Origin: Lachnospiraceae bacterium UBA7481
GTDB lineage: Bacteria; Bacillota; Clostridia; Lachnospirales; Lachnospiraceae
Reading direction: 5' to 3'
DNA length: 5,598 bases
NCBI GenBank assembly: GCA_002478505.1
Contig: DLOP01000056.1
Span: 1 to 5,598, forward strand
Notes under the pieces: model-generated
Told to the model about the DNA's origin: nothing
The model's database searches: none
What the model saw: only the letters and a program-made list of their open reading frames with translations
Shown here: piece after piece, positions 1-5,382 of the stretch
Layout: every line of letters begins with the position of its first letter
Numbering within the stretch: the stretch's first letter is position 1
Program-made: the position numbers and the translations under genes

Positions 1-105
1 ACCGCGTCCGCCCGCCTGTCCATTGATCCGAAGATTATAAGCGCCTTCCGGCACCTCATGCAGTCCGGCAACCTGCTCCAACAATGTTCGCTGTATGTTA
101 TCCAT
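1..105 (-). CDS. SufB/SufD-family Fe-S assembly protein, N-terminal fragment
   Basis: Only the first 35 codons are present; the gene leaves the window at the left edge. The ATG at 105-103 is preceded by GGAGGAG (114-108) with a short spacer, which fixes the start. The readable residues begin MDNIQRTLLEQVAGLHEVPE and continue into a YNLRINGQ segment, the style I know from short SufB/SufD-like proteins of Clostridia. Such proteins form the scaffold, with the SufC ATPase, on which Fe-S clusters are built in the cytosol. It starts 24 nt after the sufC stop codon with no terminator between, so the two are almost certainly co-transcribed and partners. Whether it is closer to SufB or SufD, or to the SmsB scaffold of a minimal SUF system, cannot be decided from 35 residues. 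The family call rests mainly on the N-terminal pattern and on the sufC neighbour. Confidence 0.75.
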   Translation of the reverse strand, partial: MDNIQRTLLEQVAGLHEVPEGAYNLRINGQAGGRG

Positions 106-129
106 TTCTCCTCCGACTTTTCCTTTTCT

Positions 130-843
130 TTATACTAAAGCAGAGCAGACGCTCTCCCCGGTAAATAATCCGGGATATATCTCATCCTTAGACCCAGAGC
201 CGACGATCTCTCCATCTGTCAATACCACGATCCTGTCCGCAATATTTAATATCCTCTCCTGATGGGAGATGATCAGGATCGTCCCCTTCGTCCTTTCCCG
301 CATCTTATCAAATACCTGGATCAGATTCTGGAAGCTCCAGAGATCGATCCCCGCCTCCGGCTCATCAAATACGGATACCTTTGTTCCCCTTGCAATGACC
401 ATGGCAATCTCGATCCGTTTCAGCTCGCCTCCCGACAATGACGCATTGACCTCACGTCCGATATAATCCCTGGCACAAAGTCCGACTTCGGAAAGATAAT
501 GGCACGCTTCCCCGGTGGTAAGGGATTTGCCTGCTGCCAGCGTGATCAGATCCTTGACGGTGATTCCCTTAAATCTCACAGGCTGCTGGAACGCATAGCT
601 GATTCCCAGTTTTGCATGTTCCGTAATATCCATGTTGGTAATGTCTTTCCCATCTAACAGGATGCTTCCCGACGTAGGCTTGATGATCCCCGCGATCAGC
701 TTCGCCAGTGTGGATTTTCCACCGCCATTGGGCCCGGTGATCACGGTAAATCCATCCTCCAACGTCAGATTAATATTTTTTATGATCTCTTTGTCCTTAT
801 CTTCCTCTGAAACCTGATAAGAAATATTTCTAAGTTCTAGCAC
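130..843 (-). CDS. sufC: SufC-like ABC ATPase for Fe-S cluster assembly
   Basis: This 237-residue protein is a single ABC ATPase domain of normal SufC length (about 240-250). It shows Walker A GPNGGGKST at 37-45, a Q-loop QQ at 86-87, the signature LSGGE at 136-140, Walker B VSVFDEP at 156-162 followed by the D-loop EAGID, and the H-loop histidine at 194. SufC hydrolyses ATP to drive conformational change in the SufB/SufD scaffold during Fe-S assembly; it is cytosolic despite its ABC-transporter fold. The start codon is GTG at 843-841, supported by GGTGGAG ending seven bases upstream and by the alignment-like LELRNISYQ opening. It follows the DUF308 gene by 40 nt and precedes the SufB/D gene by 24 nt, so a three-gene operon is likely. 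A generic ABC exporter ATPase is less likely because the next gene is soluble SufB/D-like rather than a permease. Confidence 0.9.
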   Translation of the reverse strand: MLELRNISYQVSEEDKDKEIIKNINLTLEDGFTVITGPNGGGKSTLAKLIAGIIKPTSGSILLDGKDITNMDITEHAKLGISYAFQQPVRFKGITVKDLITLAAGKSLTTGEACHYLSEVGLCARDYIGREVNASLSGGELKRIEIAMVIARGTKVSVFDEPEAGIDLWSFQNLIQVFDKMRERTKGTILIISHQERILNIADRIVVLTDGEIVGSGSKDEIYPGLFTGESVCSALV

Positions 844-883
844 TTCGTATCTCCACCTGTTCTGATAATTTTACACTAATCTT

Positions 884-1489
884 TCAGTCTATGATATCTG
901 ATTCCTTAACCATATTTTTAATTGTTTTTGTAATAAAAAATAGTGTCACAAGATCGGATATTCCGCTATATACAAGTCCGCAGCCGATCAGCACAAATAC
1001 AACGTCCACGATCCAAAGCGGCTCCATGATCAGCAGTATGCCGAATCCCATATTCAACACTGAAAGGATCAAAATAATATACCAATATGCAAACTTCATT
1101 CTAAACATATCTATCGCATTCTGCAGTTTAACGATACCGCTAAACAGTACGATGATCCCCAGAATCGTCGGAATCAGTCCCTTGACCAACTCCACCCGCA
1201 ATAGGGCAACCAACCCCAGAGAAATAGCGATCAGGCCTATCACCAGATCCTTTCTGTAAAAATCACGCACAAGATCTTTTTTAATATAGCGGATCACAAA
1301 TATGATGCCCACCAGCATGATTGCCACACCGATGGCATAACAGATAAAATTAGCGGAAATATCGGGCCAGATGATCAGAACGATTCCATAGATCAGACAA
1401 AATAGTGCCGGCAAAACGGAACTTGATCTCAGATCTCTTAATCTCTCTTTGAGGTTCTCTTTGATGTTCTCTTTCTTGTTATCCTTCAT
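884..1489 (-). CDS. DUF308/HdeD-like six-helix membrane protein
   Basis: An integral membrane protein of 201 residues if the ATG at 1489-1487 is used (GGTGA five bases upstream). An ATG at 1501-1499, with GGAAG six bases upstream, would add four residues and is equally possible. A longer frame to a TTG at 1528 is unlikely because that codon sits at the predicted transcription start. The charged N-terminus (residues 1-20) has a K-E-N-I/L four-residue repeat. About six hydrophobic helices follow, near 25-41, 47-68, 81-97, 105-122, 134-154 and 159-186, arranged as helix pairs with small-residue motifs such as GIIFVI and GIIVLFSGI. This is the pattern of the DUF308/HdeD family, whose enterobacterial member is linked to acid resistance; the clostridial function is unknown. 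It is first in a likely operon with sufC and sufB/D. Codon use does not look foreign. A link to metal or redox stress is only a guess from position. Confidence 0.8.
   Translation of the reverse strand: MKDNKKENIKENLKERLRDLRSSSVLPALFCLIYGIVLIIWPDISANFICYAIGVAIMLVGIIFVIRYIKKDLVRDFYRKDLVIGLIAISLGLVALLRVELVKGLIPTILGIIVLFSGIVKLQNAIDMFRMKFAYWYIILILSVLNMGFGILLIMEPLWIVDVVFVLIGCGLVYSGISDLVTLFFITKTIKNMVKESDIID
1444..1479. repeat. Three 12-bp tandem units inside the DUF308 gene
   Basis: Three adjacent 12-base units read on the plus strand as TCTCTTTGAGGT, TCTCTTTGATGT and TCTCTTTCTTGT. They encode the K-E-N-I/L repeat in the charged N-terminal tail of the minus-strand membrane protein. The unit length is a multiple of three, so a change in copy number would keep the frame. 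Confidence 0.6.
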
Positions 1490-1534
1490 GTTTGTCACCA
1501 TTCCTTTCTTCCGAAGAATCCCCCACAACGTTTT

Positions 1535-1563
1535 AGTATAGCACTTTTTCCATATATAAACAA
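1535..1563 (-). promoter_or_regulatory. Sigma-A promoter of the DUF308-sufC-sufB/D operon
   Basis: Read on the minus strand, TTGTTT (1563-1558) is followed by exactly 17 bases and then TATACT (1540-1535), a five-of-six match to the -10 consensus. Transcription would start near 1528 and give a leader of about 27-39 bases before the two candidate start codons. No competing terminator lies between the three genes downstream. Confidence 0.7.
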
Positions 1564-1585
1564 TAGTTAAGAGCTTTCTTAGAAA

Positions 1586-1615
1586 TTTACCTGTGCAGAA
1601 TATTTCAAATATAGT
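1586..1615 (+). promoter_or_regulatory. Possible promoter of the 1698 gene
   Basis: TTTACC (1586-1591) and TATAGT (1610-1615) are separated by 18 bases, matching the -35 and -10 consensus at four and five positions. Transcription would begin near 1622, just before the palindrome cluster, which would then lie in the leader. A rival -10 is the perfect TATAAT at 1648-1653, but nothing resembling a -35 lies 16-18 bases before it. I cannot decide between them from sequence alone. Confidence 0.4.
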
Positions 1616-1622
1616 AAAATAT

Positions 1623-1677
1623 GATAAGATAATATATCTGTTATCATTATAATGATATCACTACAGTGATATCACTG
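1623..1677. promoter_or_regulatory. Palindrome cluster, operator-like
   Basis: Several overlapping dyads fill this stretch before the start at 1698. They are a perfect 16-bp palindrome TATCATTATAATGATA (1642-1657); a perfect 10-bp inverted repeat TGATATCACT / AGTGATATCA with a 2-base spacer (1653-1674); and a perfect 14-bp palindrome CAGTGATATCACTG (1664-1677). A weaker GATAA/TTATC arrangement lies just upstream (1623-1645). The sequence TGATATCACT recurs 14 bases apart. A TATAAT box is embedded in the first palindrome, so a dimeric repressor bound here would block transcription. I do not recognise the matching regulator. In RNA the 10-bp repeat could also fold as a tight hairpin just upstream of the ribosome binding site. 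Confidence 0.55.
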
Positions 1678-1697
1678 CCGCAAAAGGAGACAAACCC

Positions 1698-2351
1698 ATG
1701 AAATCAAGCCAAAATAGCGCGCCAAATATCCTTACTCTTTTCATCCTTGGCTGGACCGGCATTTTAATTGCCGTACTCGATATTCCTTTAAAGACCTCTA
1801 TCGCTTATCCCGCATTCATCCCTTTTGCGACAGAAGCGCCTAATACGGTGGATATGGTAATTAATCAGGTCATTGGCCCCGTCTTAACTCTGGATCTTAT
1901 GCCGGATATGCTGGCTTATATTCTGATTTTGATCTCCATAACCGGTCTTGGCAAAGTAAAAGGATACTTTTATCGCCAGATCCCCCTGATCCTCCTATCC
2001 ATGGGCATTTCCGCCGCAGATATGATGCTGCCGTTTACGCTCAATGGCAATCTTCGTTTCCGGCTTGGTTACCTGTTTTATTTCCTTGCCTGCCTTGCAA
2101 AGACCATTACACTGTTTGAATATTCCTTCTGTTATACCAGAATGGAAGAGTGCCGTGCCAATCACAGAGACAATACGGTAACGGTAATACTTCTGATGAT
2201 ATCCTTTTTTACAGGCTTCATACATGATGTGCTGGCTTTTTACCAGCTGACGATCTCCTCCTACATTTATTATGCGGTCCATCTTTCCACATTATGCTAT
2301 ACCCTGTACCGCCTCTGGACAAGACGGCAGTATCTTCGGCAGACGCCATAG
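1698..2351 (+). CDS. Unrecognised six-helix membrane protein
   Basis: A 217-residue hydrophobic protein that I cannot assign to a family. The start is secure: ATG at 1698 follows AAAGGAG (1683-1689) with an eight-base spacer. Predicted membrane segments lie near residues 10-28, 69-85, 95-114, 122-142, 160-180 and 187-207. A 40-residue extracellular-type loop between the first two contains YPAFIPFATEAP. Polar connections contain KGYFYRQ (88-94) and a cysteine/charge-rich CYTRMEECRANHRDN (145-159), which probably faces the cytoplasm; the C-terminus is basic (RLWTRRQYLRQ). No catalytic motif, signal peptide or ligand motif stands out. It is transcribed alone, divergently from the sufC operon and convergently with the SEC-C gene. 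The palindrome cluster upstream suggests control by a dedicated repressor, as is common for small membrane proteins involved in stress or transport, but this is inference. Confidence 0.75.
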   Translation: MKSSQNSAPNILTLFILGWTGILIAVLDIPLKTSIAYPAFIPFATEAPNTVDMVINQVIGPVLTLDLMPDMLAYILILISITGLGKVKGYFYRQIPLILLSMGISAADMMLPFTLNGNLRFRLGYLFYFLACLAKTITLFEYSFCYTRMEECRANHRDNTVTVILLMISFFTGFIHDVLAFYQLTISSYIYYAVHLSTLCYTLYRLWTRRQYLRQTP

Positions 2352-2380
2352 ACGCATCCGAAGCGTTCACAGACAAACAT

Positions 2381-2421
2381 AAAACAACCGATTTCCTTAA
2401 TATAATGAAACCGGCTGTTTT
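2381..2421 (-). terminator. Terminator shared by convergent genes
   Basis: A 15-bp stem (2381-2395 with 2407-2421) encloses an 11-base loop. Transcribed from the minus strand, the two imperfect positions become G-U wobbles and the stem is followed by UUUU with further U-rich sequence. Transcribed from the plus strand, they are A-C mismatches, although a run of five T (2418-2422) is present. It therefore suits the SEC-C gene best, 92 bases after its stop, and may weakly stop the 1698 gene as well. Confidence 0.75.
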
Positions 2422-2512
2422 TGATATCTTCTTATATCTACTCCTGAAACATTCTTTGAAATGATACACTTCTGTCCACGGGCAGATTTGAATCATATAT
2501 GAGTGATCTTGA

Positions 2513-3022
2513 TTACGCCCTTCCGCAGCACTTCTTATACTTCTTGCCGCTTCCGCAGGGACAGGGATCGTTAGGATATACCTTCTGTTCCTCCCGATGA
2601 ATCGTCGTAGAGGATTTCTGCTCTTTGTACAGCTTTTTCTTGGTCTCCGCATCAAAGATCTCGTCCCACTCCTCCAAACCATAGAGCCATTCTGCATCCG
2701 CAGCAACCATATTCTTATAGAGAAGCTCTTTATCAAATCCGAGATTGACTTCCGTATTCTCATCCATCGTCTCAATCGGATTGGCTTCCTTTAAACTATC
2801 ATTGATTCCATCCAGAAATGCCACCATATGCTCCAGACTGATTTCATACTTCTCAGCCAGTTCTTTTACTGTTCCTTTGACGACTTCATCCGGGTTCTTT
2901 AAAAGTTTGATATAGACATCTTTCTCTACGCCAAAATAGATATTCCACATCTTCTGCAGCTGCATTTTGTCTGCATTAGTATTATATGCTTTTGATCTCC
3001 ACTGTTCCAATAATGTCATCAT
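2513..3022 (-). CDS. SEC-C zinc-binding domain protein
   Basis: A 169-residue cytosolic protein ending in a SEC-C motif, NDPCPCGSGKKYKKCC (151-166), with the four ligands C154, C156, C165 and C166. The same motif ends SecA, where it binds zinc and contacts SecB or ribosomes. As a C-terminal add-on to other proteins its role is mostly unknown. Residues 1-130 are helical and acidic with no recognised fold; the segment KGTVKELAEKYEISLEHMVA (49-68) resembles a short helix-turn-helix-like stretch, and FLDGINDSLKEANPIETMDE follows. I recall similar stand-alone proteins of about 160 residues in Lachnospiraceae. Two adjacent ATGs (3022-3020 and 3019-3017) share the site GAGAGGG; the second has the more usual spacing and would shorten the protein by one residue. 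It has its own promoter (3097-3125) and terminator, so it is probably a single-gene unit. Confidence 0.85.
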   Translation of the reverse strand: MMTLLEQWRSKAYNTNADKMQLQKMWNIYFGVEKDVYIKLLKNPDEVVKGTVKELAEKYEISLEHMVAFLDGINDSLKEANPIETMDENTEVNLGFDKELLYKNMVAADAEWLYGLEEWDEIFDAETKKKLYKEQKSSTTIHREEQKVYPNDPCPCGSGKKYKKCCGRA

Positions 3023-3096
3023 TCTTTCCCTCTCAATATTATTTTATTTTCAATCAAAAACTGTTTTCTCAATCCGCCGTCCATCATGACAGTCTT

Positions 3097-3125
3097 ATTA
3101 TACCGCAAATATTCCATGAAATCAA
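3097..3125 (-). promoter_or_regulatory. Sigma-A promoter of the SEC-C gene
   Basis: On the minus strand TTGATT (3125-3120), a 17-base spacer and a perfect TATAAT (3102-3097) make one of the best promoters in the window. Transcription would start near 3090 and give a leader of about 68 bases before the SEC-C start. The leader shows no obvious riboswitch. Confidence 0.7.
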
Positions 3126-3193
3126 TCCTCTGTAACCTCTATTTGATACTCAGCATCTCTGCTCCTTTCCGCCGCAAATCAAATTTTTATCAC

Positions 3194-3745
3194 CTACAGA
3201 AGACGCACATTGGAGGGATTCACAAAAAATTCAAGTCCCTTATTCAGCAAAGCAGCCAGATAAGAAAACGAGCTGTTCGACATAATCACCCCCCTGCATT
3301 TACTCATCAGGAACAGATCGATGTAATTGGCGCCGTCCACATTCCCTTTCACAAATTCTATCTCATCACCATCTGTAAATCCCAATTCCGCATAATGCGC
3401 TTCACACCAGTCCACCTCATCAGAAAACAAATAATAAACCGCATCGGGATATTCTTTCTTGTTTTCAATACGATTCCATATCCTTCTGTTTTCCGGAACG
3501 CTGATGCCATTCTTTTTGTTCTCCACGATGCTGTCCCACTCTCCGGCAAATTCCTGACTTAACAGATTTGGGTTTACACCGTATACCTTTTCCTATTCAT
3601 ATCCGTTATGCTGCTTCTTCACCCAGAAAAAACTATCATCCAGATACCACGGTCCATACTCCGGCGCATTTAACTGCGCATAACGGTAAAAGATATATTG
3701 AAATGTCTGGTTGGCAAGACCACCGTTTAAATATTGAATACGCAT
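3194..3745 (-). pseudogene. Decayed GT11-type alpha-1,2-fucosyltransferase
   Basis: A single frame from an ATG at 3745-3743, behind an ideal GGAGGAGAGAG site, runs to a TAG at 3194-3196. It has 184 codons including an internal TAG at 3593-3595 (codon 51). The N-terminus, MRIQYLNGGLANQTFQYIFY, carries the GGLxNQxFQY signature of family GT11, enzymes that move fucose from GDP-fucose to surface glycans. The C-terminal part keeps YYLFSDEVDWC and a degenerate LMSKCRGVIMSNSSFSYLAALL, matching the family's FSDD and NSSFSWW blocks. The central block with the HxRRGD-type GDP-fucose-binding motif is missing: the frame passes from ENKKNGISVPE to YPDAVYYLFS across about 12 residues, where relatives I recall have roughly 100 more. 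Amber codon plus internal deletion make it non-functional. The still-open reading frame and intact ribosome site suggest recent decay. It sits 140 bases after radA in the same direction. Confidence 0.8.
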
Positions 3746-3856
3746 CTCTCTCCTCCATACCGCAATATTTTTTATTCTGGTGTATATTTTTTTCTGATAC
3801 GGTCATAATAGAAGTAGTCAATGGAATCCCCTCCATTGGTCTCCTCCCCTTTTTGG

Positions 3857-3887
3857 GAGCCGGAGCGTTTTGGTCCGGCTCTTTTTT
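3857..3887 (+). terminator. Hairpin with plus-strand T-tract beside the radA stop
   Basis: A perfect 8-bp GC-rich stem, GAGCCGGA (3857-3864) with TCCGGCTC (3874-3881), is followed on the plus strand by six T and then further T-rich sequence. That is a textbook intrinsic terminator for plus-strand transcription. The neighbouring genes run on the minus strand. Read in that direction the stem is preceded by A and followed by CCAAAAAGGGG, with no T-tract. It may be half of a former bidirectional radA terminator, or the end of an unannotated plus-strand RNA. Confidence 0.65.
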
Positions 3888-5280
3888 ATTTCTTCTTTTT
3901 TTTAATATATTGGATCGCGTCTCTGACAGATTCTACCGCCACGATCTCCACCTCACCGCCTTTGGGCGTCTTCAATCCTTTTAAACGCTCCATTGATACC
4001 TTGGGCACGACGCATATCGTAAATCCCATTTTGACCGCCTCGCCGATACGCTGCTCAATCATGCTGACGGCCCGGACTTCTCCGCTCAGTCCCACCTCGC
4101 CAACTGCTATCATCTTATCATCCAGAGGCTGATTCATAAAACTGGACACGATCGCCATGGCAATCCCCAGATCCACCGCGGGTTCCACGATCCGCATGCC
4201 CCCCGCCATATTGACGTAAGCGTCACAATTTCCCAAGGATAATCCCAACCTTTTTTCAAGGACTGCCATCAGAAGATTTAAACGGTTGAGGTCAGCGCCT
4301 GAAACCTGTCTTCTGGGAATCCCAAAATTGGTCTGGCATACCAGCGCCTGTATCTCGATCAGAATCGGCCGGGTTCCCTCTATCGTACAGGCGGTCACCG
4401 TTCCGCTGGCATTCTCCGGTCTTCCGTCCAGCATATATTCGGAAGGATTTTCGACTTCGATCAGTCCTTCCTCCCGCATTTCAAAAACCCCGATCTCATT
4501 CGTCGAACCAAATCGGTTTTTCACACCACGCAGTATCCGATAAGACGCATGACGGTCTCCTTCAAAATAAAGCACCGTATCTACCATATGCTCCAGCACC
4601 CTTGGACCTGCAACGGTCCCCTCCTTGGTCACATGGCCTACGATAAAAATAGCAATACCCAGAGTCTTTGAAAGCTGCAGAAGAACTGCCGTCGCTTCCC
4701 TGACCTGCGATACACTTCCCGGCGCACTGGAAACATCTTCATCATACATCGTCTGTATCGAGTCGATGATCACAACTTCCGGCTTCCTGTCACGGATCAC
4801 CTGCTCAATATCCGTCAGATTCGTCTCACACAGCAGCAGCATATCCTGTTCAAATCTGCCCAGCCGGTCTGCGCGCATCTTGATCTGTTTTAATGACTCC
4901 TCACCCGAAATATAGAGGATCTGATGCTTTTTTCCTGCCAGACTGCGGCACATCTGTAAAAGAAGCGTTGATTTGCCAATGCCCGGGTCACCGCCTACTA
5001 AGATCAAAGAACCGGGTACGATACCGCCTCCCAGCACACGATCCAGCTCTCCGATACCGCAGGCGATCCTGTCCTGTTCCGTAAGCGATATTTCAGAAAG
5101 CAATGTGGGCGCTGCGCTTTCTGATAATATTTTCTTTCCGCCACCGCCGCTTTTGGCATGAATGACCTCCTCCGTCATACTGTTCCATGTATGACACGCC
5201 GGACACTGTCCCATCCACTTGGCGGATTCGTAGCCGCATTCCTTACAGAAAAAAACAGATTTTGTCTTGCCTTTTGCCAT
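3886..5280 (-). CDS. radA: DNA repair protein RadA
   Basis: A 464-residue RadA (Sms), close to the usual 450-460. In order: an N-terminal C4 zinc finger (C12, C15, C26, C29) in FFCKECGYESAKWMGQCPAC; a RecA-like ATPase with Walker A GGDPGIGKST (96-105) and Walker B VVIIDS (169-174); the RadA-specific KNRFG (254-258); and a C-terminal Lon-protease-like domain with GEVGLSGEVR (394-403). RadA is a DnaB-like hexameric helicase that promotes branch migration and strand exchange in recombinational repair and, in transformable species, natural transformation. The MAKGKTKSVFF start is canonical; its ribosome site GGGGAG (5298-5293) has a somewhat long 12-base spacer. The protein ends in an unusual lysine tail (IKKKKK), encoded by an A-rich run. 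The TAA stop lies inside the plus-strand T-tract of the adjoining hairpin. All catalytic motifs are intact. Confidence 0.97.
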   Translation of the reverse strand: MAKGKTKSVFFCKECGYESAKWMGQCPACHTWNSMTEEVIHAKSGGGGKKILSESAAPTLLSEISLTEQDRIACGIGELDRVLGGGIVPGSLILVGGDPGIGKSTLLLQMCRSLAGKKHQILYISGEESLKQIKMRADRLGRFEQDMLLLCETNLTDIEQVIRDRKPEVVIIDSIQTMYDEDVSSAPGSVSQVREATAVLLQLSKTLGIAIFIVGHVTKEGTVAGPRVLEHMVDTVLYFEGDRHASYRILRGVKNRFGSTNEIGVFEMREEGLIEVENPSEYMLDGRPENASGTVTACTIEGTRPILIEIQALVCQTNFGIPRRQVSGADLNRLNLLMAVLEKRLGLSLGNCDAYVNMAGGMRIVEPAVDLGIAMAIVSSFMNQPLDDKMIAVGEVGLSGEVRAVSMIEQRIGEAVKMGFTICVVPKVSMERLKGLKTPKGGEVEIVAVESVRDAIQYIKKKKK

Positions 5281-5313
5281 TCTGATGTATCTCTCCCCTT
5301 TTTAATAACAATT

Positions 5314-5332
5314 ACCTGAATAAGATTCAGGT
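5314..5332. repeat. Perfect 8-bp inverted repeat upstream of radA
   Basis: ACCTGAAT (5314-5321) and ATTCAGGT (5325-5332) flank a 3-base spacer, 34 bases before the radA start codon. On the minus strand it is followed by AATTGTTATT, a poor T-tract. It could be a weak terminator of a gene beyond the window, an operator for radA, or a leader hairpin; nothing here decides. Confidence 0.5.
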
Positions 5333-5354
5333 GCCAAAAGATGCCTTTGAAAAA

Positions 5355-5382
5355 ATTATATAGCTAGCTGCACAAATAATAA
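5355..5382 (-). promoter_or_regulatory. Possible radA promoter at the repeat boundary
   Basis: On the minus strand a perfect TATAAT (5360-5355) lies 16 bases after TTATTA (5382-5377), a weak -35 inside the left arm of the long inverted repeat. The resulting leader of about 70 bases would contain the 8-bp inverted repeat at 5314-5332. The -10 is convincing and the -35 is not; radA could equally be transcribed from a gene beyond the window. Confidence 0.35.

Noticed and set aside
891..1259. Plus-strand frame of 122 codons
   Set aside because: It is the antisense of the DUF308 gene, lacks a ribosome site, and its composition mirrors hydrophobic codons of the opposite strand.
1490..1528. N-terminal extension of the DUF308 protein from a TTG
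   Set aside because: The TTG falls at the predicted transcription start and has no ribosome site; ATGs at 1501 and 1489 do.
2218..2775. Minus-strand frame of 185 codons
   Set aside because: It overlaps the SEC-C gene in another frame, is rich in arginine and serine without domain logic, and runs across the terminator into the convergent gene.
3086..3562. Plus-strand frame of 158 codons
   Set aside because: It is antisense to the fucosyltransferase relic, which has recognisable family motifs and a good start; this frame has neither.
3593..3595. Amber codon read as pyrrolysine or by suppression
   Set aside because: TAG also serves as a normal stop for the 1698 gene and at the end of the relic itself, no pyrrolysine machinery is visible, and the catalytic block is deleted anyway.
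3568..3984. Plus-strand frame of 138 codons
   Set aside because: It crosses the relic, a terminator and the end of radA, so it cannot be one real gene.
5309..5337. Promoter with TTGGCA and 17-base spacer around the 8-bp inverted repeat
   Set aside because: The matching -10 would be TAATTG, which agrees with the consensus at only two positions.
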